Origin: Achromobacter aegrifaciens
Lineage (GTDB): Bacteria > Pseudomonadota > Gammaproteobacteria > Burkholderiales > Burkholderiaceae_B
Direction of reading: 5' to 3'
Assembly (NCBI RefSeq): GCF_902859735.1
Contig: NZ_CADIJY010000004.1
Span: forward strand, 558,001 to 622,000
Length of the DNA: 64,000 bases
Both the position numbers and the translations under genes were made by a program. The notes under the pieces were generated by a model. It made no database searches. It had not been told where the DNA came from and saw only the letters and a list, made by a program, of their open reading frames with translations. Each line of letters begins with the position of its first letter. The stretch's first letter is position 1. Below are positions 10,807 through 18,560 of this stretch, one piece after another.

Positions 10807-11156
10807 TGCGCTGGTTCGGTCCCGCCGAAACCCGCAAGGTGTTGCGGGCGGAAACCGACGTGCGCGTGGGCGGCGCCTATCAGGTGGGATTCGCCACCGA
10901 GGACGGGCTGGAGCACCACGCCAGCGGCCACTACCGCGAAGTCGAACCGCAGCGCCGCCTGGTGTTTACCTGGGCCTGGCGCGATACGCCCGCGGAAGTC
11001 TCGCTGATCACCCTGGAATTCACCCCTGCCGGCGGCGGCACCGAGCTTGCCTTCCTGCAAACCCCGTTCGTCGACCAGGCCACCCGCGACAGCCACCAGC
11101 ATGGCTGGCTGGGCGCGCTGGAACGGCTGGCGGCCCATCTGGCGAAGCCGGCCTGA
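10692..11156 (+). CDS. SRPBCC/AHSA1-domain protein
   Basis: A 154-aa START/Bet v1-like (AHSA1) domain. Hallmarks are RRFDAPVERVWRAWTDPQALMRWFGP at the N-terminus (read in two pieces) and the C-terminal DSHQHGWLGALERLAAHL helix. Members bind small hydrophobic ligands and are typically co-transcribed with an ArsR regulator, as here. The ligand is unknown. ATG 10692 lies inside the arsR frame. Confidence 0.85.
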   Translation: MEKRSTRGETAPIELRLKRRFDAPVERVWRAWTDPQALMRWFGPAETRKVLRAETDVRVGGAYQVGFATEDGLEHHASGHYREVEPQRRLVFTWAWRDTPAEVSLITLEFTPAGGGTELAFLQTPFVDQATRDSHQHGWLGALERLAAHLAKPA

Positions 11157-11210
11157 ATCCCCGCCGTTCGCCCTACCCGGGCCTGCCGGCCCGTTCCAAG
11201 GAGACACACG

Positions 11211-11912
11211 ATGCAGACCGATCACCCCGTCGTATCCCGAGCGCAATGGGACATCGCGCGCGAGGCGCTGCTGCGCCGCGAAAAAGAACTGACTCATGCC
11301 CAGGACGCGCTGGCCCGCGAGCGCATGGCCCTGCCCTGGGTCAAAGTGGACAAGCCCTATCGCTTCCAGGGCGCGGCCGGCTCCGTGGACCTGGCCGCGC
11401 TGTTCCAGGGCAGGAGCCAGCTCATCGTCTACCACTTCATGTTCGGCCCGGACTGGGAGGAAGGCTGCGTGGGCTGCTCGTTCCTGGCCGACCACATGGA
11501 CAGCGCGCTCATGCACCTGCGCCAGCATGACGTGACGGTGGTCGCCGTGTCGCGAGCCCCCTACGCCAAGCTGGAGGCCTTCAAGCGCCGCATGGGCTGG
11601 CAGTTCCCCTGGTACTCGTCCGAAGGCTGCGACTTCAATTTCGACCTGCTGGCCTCCGTGCCCAAGGCCGACGGCAGCATGGAGGAAAACTCCGGCGCCA
11701 GCGCGTTCTTCCGCGACCCGGACGGCGAGATCTTTCATACCTATTCAAGCTTCTCGCGCGGCGTGGAAAGGCTGGCCGGGGCCTACAACTACCTGGAATT
11801 GGCGCCCCTGGGCCGCAACGAGAACGGCCCGCACTTCAACCTGGGCGACTGGGTACGCCATCATGACCGCTACGACGACGCGCGGCCGCACGCCTGCCAC
11901 GCCTGCGGCTAG
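11211..11912 (+). CDS. DUF899 family thioredoxin-like protein
   Basis: A 233-aa protein of the DUF899 family, a thioredoxin-fold group. Typical are an early WVKVDKPYRF segment, the LIVYHFMFGPDWEEGC strand, the GCVGCSF cysteines, and FRDPDGEIFHTYSSFSRG near the end. It follows the SRPBCC gene by 55 bp and has a GGAGACAC ribosome site, so it is probably in the same operon. Its substrate is unknown. Confidence 0.82.
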   Translation: MQTDHPVVSRAQWDIAREALLRREKELTHAQDALARERMALPWVKVDKPYRFQGAAGSVDLAALFQGRSQLIVYHFMFGPDWEEGCVGCSFLADHMDSALMHLRQHDVTVVAVSRAPYAKLEAFKRRMGWQFPWYSSEGCDFNFDLLASVPKADGSMEENSGASAFFRDPDGEIFHTYSSFSRGVERLAGAYNYLELAPLGRNENGPHFNLGDWVRHHDRYDDARPHACHACG

Positions 11913-12348
11913 GCGCAAGCCCGGCGATGCAGTCCGCGTGGCCTCCGACGCCGCCGTCCTGTGGCTGGCCTGCACCGCAGCCATGGCCGCGGGGCTGTGG
12001 GCAGACACGCTGCGCACGCCGGCGGCGCTGCTGGCCAGCCTGTGCGGGGCGTCCGGCGGGCTGCTGGACCAAGCGTGGCGCCATGCGGCCCTGATGCCCG
12101 CCAGCAGCGCAGCCATGCTGCTTGCCGCGCTACTGCCACTGCCGGGCGCGCCGCGCATGGCAGCGCGGCTGGCCTGCGCGCTGGCGATGGCGCTGGGCAT
12201 GCTGGCAGGGGCTCAATGGGGCATGGCGGCGGCGCTGGCCGCGAGCGTCGCGCCATTCGGCGGAATGGCGGCCGGCATGGCGCTGGGAATGGGCGTCGCC
12301 ATGGCCGCCGCGGCGCTGATTGCAGGCGCTAGCGCCGCGCCCCGGTAA
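11863..12348 (+). CDS. small hydrophobic membrane protein of unknown function
   Basis: A 161-aa Ala/Met/Leu-rich protein with about four predicted membrane helices, for example AAVLWLACTAAMAAGLWA and LACALAMALGMLAGAQ. It overlaps the DUF899 gene by 50 bp and runs into the tail of the convergent ferredoxin gene. I do not recognise a family. The low-complexity composition leaves a real chance that it is only an open frame in GC-rich DNA. Confidence 0.45.
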   Translation: MTATTTRGRTPATPAARRKPGDAVRVASDAAVLWLACTAAMAAGLWADTLRTPAALLASLCGASGGLLDQAWRHAALMPASSAAMLLAALLPLPGAPRMAARLACALAMALGMLAGAQWGMAAALAASVAPFGGMAAGMALGMGVAMAAAALIAGASAAPR

Positions 12349-12664
12349 GCGGGCGCGGTGGCGCAACGGGCGCGGCCTCGATCGGCGCGGCCAGGGGCGC
12401 CTGGATTTCCAGGGCGGACTCGGCCTGCGCCACGCAGGGCAGGATCCAGCCTTCTTCCTTCTCGTCGCGCGACAGCCCCGGCCACTCGATGCGGTACGAG
12501 ATCTCGCCTTCCAGCAGCAGGCACATACAGGCGCGGCATGTGCCGTTACGGCACGAACTGGGCAGCTTGATGCCGGCCGCCTGCGCCGCCAGCAGCACGG
12601 AGGTATCGGCCGACGCGTCAAAGCGCAGGCCGGCGGGCTGCACCAGAACGGGAAATGCGGACAT
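12329..12664 (-). CDS. [2Fe-2S] plant-type ferredoxin
   Basis: A 111-aa ferredoxin with three cluster ligands in SSCRNGTCRACMC (C-x4-C-x2-C) and the fourth in GWILPCVA. It lacks a reductase domain, so it is a stand-alone electron carrier. A C-terminal proline/alanine tail extends past the fold. It lies directly downstream of the Nudix gene on the same strand. Confidence 0.85.
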   Translation of the reverse strand: MSAFPVLVQPAGLRFDASADTSVLLAAQAAGIKLPSSCRNGTCRACMCLLLEGEISYRIEWPGLSRDEKEEGWILPCVAQAESALEIQAPLAAPIEAAPVAPPRPLTGARR

Positions 12665-12688
12665 GTCTGGACAGATTCCGGACGGGCT

Positions 12689-13276
12689 TCAGCCCGCGTG
12701 GTCCTGCCAGTCCAGCTGCCAGGCGCCGGACAGCACGTTCTGCATCCACAGCACGCAGGTCAGCGTCTTGGCGTCGGTGACCTCGCCCTTGGCGCAAGCC
12801 TCGATCAGCTCGGCGGGATCCGCGCTGATCACATCCAGGAATTCGTCCTGGTCCAATTGGCGAGGCCCGGCGCGCAGGCCGCGGGCGAAGTAGATATGGA
12901 TGATCTCGGTGGAATACGCGATGGCCAGGTGCAGCGCTCCCGCATGCGCCCACTGATCCGCGGTATAGCCGGTTTCCTCCAGCAGCTCGCGCTTGCCGCA
13001 GGCCAGCGGATCCTCGCCCGGATCCAGCTTGCCGGCCGGGAACTCGGTCATCACGCGTCCGATGGGATAACGGAACTGACGCTCCAGCAGGACCCGGCCA
13101 TCGTCCAGCAGCGGGATCACCACCACCGCGCCCGGATGCACCACGTACTCGCGCGTGGCCGTGTTGCCGTTGGGCAGGCTGACCGTGTCGCGCCGGATCT
13201 TCAGGAAGGCGCCGTTGTATGGCGCCTCGCTGGCGAGGAGTTTTTCTTCGAGATGGGAATCGGGCTTGCGGGTCAT
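12689..13276 (-). CDS. Nudix hydrolase, ADP-ribose pyrophosphatase type
   Basis: A 195-aa Nudix protein. The Nudix box runs from GKLDPGEDP to KRELLEETGY, matching G-x5-E-x7-REU-x-EE-x-GU. The upstream beta-strand domain and the FPAGKLDPGE context resemble ADP-ribose diphosphatases (NudF/YffH group), which split ADP-ribose to AMP and ribose 5-phosphate. It is the first gene of a pair with the ferredoxin. Confidence 0.85.
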   Translation of the reverse strand: MTRKPDSHLEEKLLASEAPYNGAFLKIRRDTVSLPNGNTATREYVVHPGAVVVIPLLDDGRVLLERQFRYPIGRVMTEFPAGKLDPGEDPLACGKRELLEETGYTADQWAHAGALHLAIAYSTEIIHIYFARGLRAGPRQLDQDEFLDVISADPAELIEACAKGEVTDAKTLTCVLWMQNVLSGAWQLDWQDHAG

Positions 13277-13369
13277 GGCGGGTCGGATACCTCAAGGGAC
13301 GCGCGGATGATGGCCAGTCCGCGCGGGCAGCACGAGCTTACCATCGCCGCCCGCCTTCCCCGATGACGC

Positions 13370-14389
13370 CTACTCCGCGACGCGGATGACGAGCTTGCCG
13401 AAGTGCCGGCCCGACGCCAGGTGCTCGAACGCCTCGCGCGCTTCGGCAAACGAGTAGACGCGGTCGATGACCGGCGCGATGCGCGCCACGTCGACGAAAC
13501 GCGCCACGTCCTCGAGCATCTTGCGGCTGCCGACGAAGATGCCTTCCAGCCGCTTGACGCCCGCGATCAACGCCAGGGGCGCGACCGGCACGGCCGCGAA
13601 GCCGCTGACGCCGCCGATGACCGCAATGGTGCCTCCCATGCGCGCGGCCGCGACGGAACGTTCGAGCGTGCCTTCGCCGCCGACTTCCACCACCACGTGG
13701 GCGCCCTCGCCGCCGGTCAGGCGCAGCACTTCGTCCTGCCATTGCGGCGTTTCACGGTAGTTGATCGTAAGGTCCGCGCCCAGCTCGCGCGCGCGGGCCA
13801 GCTTGTCCGCGCTGGACGAGGTGATGATGGTTCGCATGCCGGCTGCCTTGGCCAGTTGCAGGCCCCAGATGGAAACCCCGCCCGTGCCCAGGAACAAAGC
13901 CGTCTGGCCCGCCTTGGCGCGTCCGGCGACGAACAGCGCGTTCCATGCGGTGACGGCGGCGCAAGGCAGGGTCGAGGCCTGCTCGTCGCTCAAGGATGCC
14001 GGCGTTGCGACCAGGGCGTGCTCGGCAAACACGCTCTCGGTGGACAGCAGGCCGTCGGTGGCGGCGCCCGGCGCCAGCGCCACCGTGGCAGGCGTGGGCT
14101 CGCCATCGATCCAGTCCGGCATGAATGCGCCCATGACGCGGTCGCCGACCTTGAACCGGCTCACGCCCGCACCCACCTCGATCACCTCGCCCGCGGCGTC
14201 GGAGGCGGGTATGACCGGATCGCCCGAACCCTTCAGATACTCGCCGCGCGCCACCATCAGGTCGCGGTAGTTCAGCGACACGGCCTTGATGCGCACGCGC
14301 AGCTCCAACGGCCCCAGGCTGCGAGGCTGGCGCGTGACGCGCTCCAGCGAAGCGATGTCCTTGCCGCTGGTGACGGTGTATGCCTGCAT
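13370..14389 (-). CDS. MDR-family NAD(P)-dependent alcohol dehydrogenase/quinone reductase
   Basis: A 339-aa medium-chain dehydrogenase. The N-terminal GroES-like part has SLNYRDLMVARGEY, and the Rossmann part has FLGTGGVSIWGLQLAKAAG. The catalytic-zinc cysteine position is replaced by the NYRD motif seen in zinc-free quinone reductase-like members. It is divergent from a LysR regulator 236 bp away, which may control it. Confidence 0.83.
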   Translation of the reverse strand: MQAYTVTSGKDIASLERVTRQPRSLGPLELRVRIKAVSLNYRDLMVARGEYLKGSGDPVIPASDAAGEVIEVGAGVSRFKVGDRVMGAFMPDWIDGEPTPATVALAPGAATDGLLSTESVFAEHALVATPASLSDEQASTLPCAAVTAWNALFVAGRAKAGQTALFLGTGGVSIWGLQLAKAAGMRTIITSSSADKLARARELGADLTINYRETPQWQDEVLRLTGGEGAHVVVEVGGEGTLERSVAAARMGGTIAVIGGVSGFAAVPVAPLALIAGVKRLEGIFVGSRKMLEDVARFVDVARIAPVIDRVYSFAEAREAFEHLASGRHFGKLVIRVAE

Positions 14390-14444
14390 GTTGTTTCTCC
14401 TATCGATTCAAAAAAGGCCCCCACGCTGCGCCTTCGGCTTGCTG

Positions 14445-14470
14445 CCCCCCAAGGGGGCTTTTTTTTGCCT
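14445..14470. terminator. GC-rich hairpin with T tract
   Basis: GCCCCC and GGGGGC form a short stem followed by eight T. It lies upstream of the MDR gene in a GC-rich intergenic block that includes a CGCTGCGCCTTCGGCTTGC-type stretch. Such blocks often recur between genes of this group, but no second copy was noticed here. Confidence 0.5.
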
Positions 14471-14550
14471 TGGGGCGGCCCGGCGGCAAAAAAGACCGCC
14501 GCCCGCCATTGGCGGCTATCCGTGACGGTCAAGTACCGATAAGATATATG

Positions 14551-14610
14551 GGAACCAATTTCCCTAGTGGCGAATGTTTTTCATTTCATTGAATCCCACT
14601 AGGAACCAAT
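14551..14610. promoter_or_regulatory. inverted and direct repeats upstream of lysR
   Basis: CCTAGTGG (14563-14570) and CCACTAGG (14596-14603) form an 8-bp inverted repeat. GGAACCAAT occurs twice (14551-14559 and 14602-14610). The site lies just upstream of the LysR gene, in the region it shares with the divergent MDR gene, where a LysR regulator commonly binds. Confidence 0.5.
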
Positions 14611-14625
14611 AAATGCAGGGAGTCC

Positions 14626-15549
14626 ATGATGGCTACAGCGATCACCTATGACCGGCTGAGCGGCATCGAAGTCTTCGTTCAGGCCGTGGAAGCAGGCAGC
14701 TTCGCGCTCGCGGCGCAACGCCTGAACCTCACGCGCTCCGCGGTGGGCAAGTCCATCGCGCGGCTGGAGGCGCGGCTGGGCGCCAGGCTGTTCCACCGCA
14801 CCACCCGCCAGCAAAGCCTGACCGACGATGGCCAGGCCTATTACGACCGTTGCGTGCGCGCGCTGGCCGAACTGCAGACCGCCGAGGCCGAGCTGGACAG
14901 CGGCCGGCGCGAGCCCCAGGGTCGCTTGCGCGTCAGCGCGCCGTTGGTGTTCGGCCGCCATTGCGTCGCGCCCGTGCTGCGCGAACTGGCACAGCAGCAT
15001 CCGCAACTGCAGGTGGAGGTTTCATTCAACGACCGGGTGGTCGATCTGATCGAGGAAGGCTACGACCTGGGCATCCGCGTGGGCGAGCTGCCCGACAGCG
15101 CCAGCCTGGCCGCGCGGCGGCTCGGCATGCAGACCATGGGCATCGGGGCTTCTCCCGCATACATCCAGGCACATGGCCGCCCGGTCACCGTGGATGAGAT
15201 GCAGCGGCATGCCGCCATCGTCTACACGCGCAACGGCGTGGACAAGGCCTGGGCGCTGCATGGGCCCAACGGCCAGGTACTGCAGCTGCGCCCGCGTCCG
15301 TGCCTGCGCCTGGACGACCTGCAAGCCATCGCGGACGCCGCCATCGCCGGCGCGGGGCTCGCCTGGCTGCCCTGCTGGATGCTGACGCACTATGTGCGCA
15401 CCGGCGAGCTGGACGTGCTGATGCACGGTGATCGCCTGGCCGCGCAAGAGGTGCACGCCGTCTGGCCGCAAGCGCGCTACCTGCCGTCCAAGACGCGGGC
15501 CGCCATCGACGCGCTGGCGGCCCGCGTACCCTCGATGCTGGCCGCCTGA
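14626..15549 (+). CDS. LysR-family transcription regulator
   Basis: A 307-aa LysR protein. The winged helix-turn-helix is at residues 8-70 (FVQAVEAGSFALAAQRLNLT, then SAVGKSIARLEARLGARLF), followed by a linker helix and a periplasmic-binding-like effector domain. It is of the AaeR/DmlR-like group that typically controls a divergent oxidoreductase, here the MDR gene. Confidence 0.92.
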   Translation: MMATAITYDRLSGIEVFVQAVEAGSFALAAQRLNLTRSAVGKSIARLEARLGARLFHRTTRQQSLTDDGQAYYDRCVRALAELQTAEAELDSGRREPQGRLRVSAPLVFGRHCVAPVLRELAQQHPQLQVEVSFNDRVVDLIEEGYDLGIRVGELPDSASLAARRLGMQTMGIGASPAYIQAHGRPVTVDEMQRHAAIVYTRNGVDKAWALHGPNGQVLQLRPRPCLRLDDLQAIADAAIAGAGLAWLPCWMLTHYVRTGELDVLMHGDRLAAQEVHAVWPQARYLPSKTRAAIDALAARVPSMLAA

Positions 15550-15554
15550 GCGGC

Positions 15555-16808
15555 TCAGCCGAACTTGCGGCGGGCGTCCAGCGCCAGGCCGGCGCCGATG
15601 CTGCCGAACAGGTCGCCTTCGACGCTGCGCGCGCCCGGCACCAGGGCTGACACCGATTCGCGCAAACGCGGCACGCGGCTGGAACCGCCGGTGAAGAACA
15701 CCGTATCCACGTCCGCGGTCGATACGCCGGCGTCGCGCAGCAACGCGCCCACCGTGGTCTCGACCTTTTCGATCAGGCGGCCCACGCAGGCGTCGAACGA
15801 GGGGCGCGTCACGTCCACGCCCAGCTCCGGCGCGATGCGCGACAGGTCGATGCGCGCGGCGGGCGTCTCCGACAGTGCGATCTTGGCCTCTTCGACCTGC
15901 ACCGCCACCCAGTGGCCGGCGCGCTGCTTGACCAGGTTCAGCAGCAGGTCGATCTTCTCGCGGTCGCCGGCCTCGGCGCGGATGTAGGCGAAATGTTCGG
16001 CGGCCTTGCGCGTATAGGCCTGGTTGATGGTGTGCCAGCAGGCCAGGTTGCCATATTGCGTGGAGGGCACATCCTTGCCGCTGCGCAGCTGGCTGCCCAG
16101 GCCCAGCATGGGCATCACGTGCGCCAGGCTGAGCTGCTTGTCGAAGTCCACCCCGCCGATGTGCACGCCGCCGTAGGCCAGGATGTCTTCGCGGCGGTCG
16201 GCCTTGGTGGCGCGGCCGGGCCCCAGGCGGATCAGCGAGAAATCGGAAGTACCGCCGCCGATGTCGATGACCAGCACCAGTTCTTCGCGGTCGATCTGCG
16301 ATTCATAATCGAATGCGGCGGCCAGCGGCTCGAACTGGAACTCGATATCGGTGAAGCCGACGCTGCGCGCGATCTCGCCCAGCGTGTCCTGGGCGGTCTG
16401 GTCGGCGGCCGGATTGTCATCCACGAAGAACACCGGCCGGCCCAGCACGGCGCGCGTGAAGCCGCGCCCCGCTGCGGTTTCCGCGCGGCGCTTGAGTTCG
16501 GCGATGAAGCGCGTGAGCAGGACGCGGAACGGAATCGAACGGCCCTGCACTTCCGTCGAGCCGTCGATCAGCGAGCTGCCCAGCAGGCTCTTCATCGAGC
16601 GCATCAGGCGCCCGTCGTAGCCCGCCAGGTAGTCGGAGATGGCGGCCCGGCCATAGCTGACTTCGGCGTCTTCGTCATGGAAGAAAATGGCCGAGGGCAA
16701 GGTGGTCTTGCCGTCTTCCAGGGCGAGGAGCGCGCGCTGATCGGGGCGGCTCCAGCCCACGGTGGAATTGGACGTGCCGAAGTCGACGCCGCATGCGGTG
16801 GAAATCAT
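15555..16808 (-). CDS. Hsp70-family protein, YegD-like
   Basis: From ATG 16808 the product is about 417 aa. It shows the actin/Hsp70 ATPase motifs: phosphate 1 CGVDFGTSNSTVGW, phosphate 2 LVIDIGGGTSDFSL, and adenosine FFTGGSSRVPRLRE. It lacks the C-terminal peptide-binding domain of DnaK, like E. coli YegD. An in-frame start at 16856 has no ribosome site. Role unknown; probably a specialised chaperone ATPase. Confidence 0.87.
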   Translation of the reverse strand: MISTACGVDFGTSNSTVGWSRPDQRALLALEDGKTTLPSAIFFHDEDAEVSYGRAAISDYLAGYDGRLMRSMKSLLGSSLIDGSTEVQGRSIPFRVLLTRFIAELKRRAETAAGRGFTRAVLGRPVFFVDDNPAADQTAQDTLGEIARSVGFTDIEFQFEPLAAAFDYESQIDREELVLVIDIGGGTSDFSLIRLGPGRATKADRREDILAYGGVHIGGVDFDKQLSLAHVMPMLGLGSQLRSGKDVPSTQYGNLACWHTINQAYTRKAAEHFAYIRAEAGDREKIDLLLNLVKQRAGHWVAVQVEEAKIALSETPAARIDLSRIAPELGVDVTRPSFDACVGRLIEKVETTVGALLRDAGVSTADVDTVFFTGGSSRVPRLRESVSALVPGARSVEGDLFGSIGAGLALDARRKFG

Positions 16809-16873
16809 GGGGAATTCTGGGGCTGAAAGCAAAACGGCGCATAAGTGTAGCCGCAACCGCCAGAATCGCCATA

Positions 16874-18076
16874 TCAGCCCGTGCGCGCCAGCGCCCTGGC
16901 CGTGAACGCCAGCGTCGCGGCCGCCACCAGCAAGCCGCTGGCAAAGCCCCCCGCGTAGCCGACCTGGGCCGCCAGCCCGGTCATGAGGGACGAGGTCAGG
17001 ATCTCGCCCAGGTCGCGCGCGCTCTGCACCGCCGTCATGTCGGTGCCGGCCTGCTCGCCACGGCTGGCAAAGCGCATGGCCAGCGTCATCAGGGCCACGG
17101 ACGCGGCGCCCGCGCCGAACGCGCCCAGCGCCTGCGCGCCCAGGGCGCTACCCGCCTGCGACGGCATCCAGCCCTGGGCCTGCGCCATCCAGGCCAGCGC
17201 GGCCGCGCCCGAGGCAGCCAGGCCCAGCGCCAGCACCGCGCGCGCGCCCAGCCGGCCGATCAGCCATGCGCCACCGCCGCAACCCAGCAGCACCGTCACC
17301 ACGCCCCCCGCCATGCCGACGCGCCCCACGGCCTCGACCGCCCAGCCCGCATCCACCAGGAACAGCTTGGACAGGCCATAGCCCGCCACCGCCGTCATGG
17401 CCGACAGGAAGGCGGCCGCGGCCAGGGCCCAGGCGCCGGGGCGGCGCACGAAGGCGCCCAGCGTGGCGCGGCGCCTGGCCGCGGGCATGGCCAGTTCGGT
17501 TTCACGCCAGGCGGCCGCCAGCAGCAGGCTGAACGCCACCACGGCCGCCAGGGTCAGCAACGCGCCGGTCTGTCCGATATGGCCGGCCAGTACCAGGCAA
17601 CCCGGTCCGCCGAAGAAGAAGCCCACCATGGTGCCGCCCACCTGCACGGCATTGGCGCGCGCCAGATCCTGCCCCTGGAAGCGCTCCGCCGTCAGGCCGT
17701 CGGTGGCGATATCCTGCGTCGCACTGGCCAACGAAGCCAGCGCCATCAAAGCGACCACCCAGGCCGCCCCCGCGGCATCGATGCCGAGCAAGGACAGCGC
17801 CAGCAGGCAGGCCAGCACCACGGCCTGCATCGGCAGGATCCAGCTGCGCCGCCGGCCCATGGCGCGGGTCCAGCGGTTGTCGACCACGGGCGCCCACAGG
17901 AACTTCAGCACCCAAGGCAGGCCGACCAGCGGCAGCCAGGCCAGCGCGTGCAGGTCCGCGCCGTCGCGGCGCAGCAGCGTGGGCAAAGCCTCCATGGCCA
18001 CGCCCAGCGGTATGCCTTGGGAAAAATACAAGGCGCCTATCATCACGAACATGCGTGCGTCTGCAATACGGTTCAC
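16874..18076 (-). CDS. MFS transporter, RhtX/FptX siderophore type
   Basis: A 400-aa, 12-TM transporter. The N-terminus FVMIGALYFSQGIPLG and the WLPLVGLPWVLKFLWAPVVD segment match the RhtX/FptX and AmpG-like group that moves siderophores across the inner membrane. It follows the cupin by 1 bp and is third in a run with the TonB receptor, so it likely completes ferric-siderophore uptake. Confidence 0.83.
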   Translation of the reverse strand: MNRIADARMFVMIGALYFSQGIPLGVAMEALPTLLRRDGADLHALAWLPLVGLPWVLKFLWAPVVDNRWTRAMGRRRSWILPMQAVVLACLLALSLLGIDAAGAAWVVALMALASLASATQDIATDGLTAERFQGQDLARANAVQVGGTMVGFFFGGPGCLVLAGHIGQTGALLTLAAVVAFSLLLAAAWRETELAMPAARRRATLGAFVRRPGAWALAAAAFLSAMTAVAGYGLSKLFLVDAGWAVEAVGRVGMAGGVVTVLLGCGGGAWLIGRLGARAVLALGLAASGAAALAWMAQAQGWMPSQAGSALGAQALGAFGAGAASVALMTLAMRFASRGEQAGTDMTAVQSARDLGEILTSSLMTGLAAQVGYAGGFASGLLVAAATLAFTARALARTG

Positions 18077-18077
18077 T

Positions 18078-18506
18078 TCAGATTTCCTTCAACAAGGGGC
18101 TGCGGGATTGCGGCGCATCCGCGCGACGGTGTTCGCTGCCCTGCCCCGGCGTCACGAACAGGATCTTGCCGGGACAGGCCACGTGCAGCCTGTGCCACAC
18201 GCCGCGCGGCACGATGGCGCTGCGCCGGGTATCCAGCAGCATGTCGGTCTGGACGCCGTCCTCCGCCATCAGCGTGACCACCACGCGCCCTTCCAGCACG
18301 CAGAGCATTTCATCGCCGGCCGGGTGGCGCTCCCACACATCGCCATGCACGTCGGCGTCGCTGGCCACGGCCTTGATGCCGACCAGCCATTCGTCCTGCG
18401 GCGCGAGGCGGCGCAGACGGCCCACGTCGCGCATGGCGCCGTCGCGCCCCAGCGCCACGAAGTGGTCCAGCCAGTCGAACACCGGCCCGGTATCGGGTGC
18501 ACTCAT
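18078..18506 (-). CDS. cupin-domain protein
   Basis: A 142-aa single cupin. The barrel shows the HPAGDEMLCVLEGRV motif and the second motif with PRGVWHRLHV, which keeps a metal-binding His. It lies between the TonB receptor and the RhtX-like transporter. A role in siderophore or iron handling is inferred from context only. Confidence 0.75.
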   Translation of the reverse strand: MSAPDTGPVFDWLDHFVALGRDGAMRDVGRLRRLAPQDEWLVGIKAVASDADVHGDVWERHPAGDEMLCVLEGRVVVTLMAEDGVQTDMLLDTRRSAIVPRGVWHRLHVACPGKILFVTPGQGSEHRRADAPQSRSPLLKEI

Positions 18507-18560
18507 CGATCTCTCCTTCTGGTTGCCGGCGGACGCGCGGTGGGCATCCGCCGCGGGTCA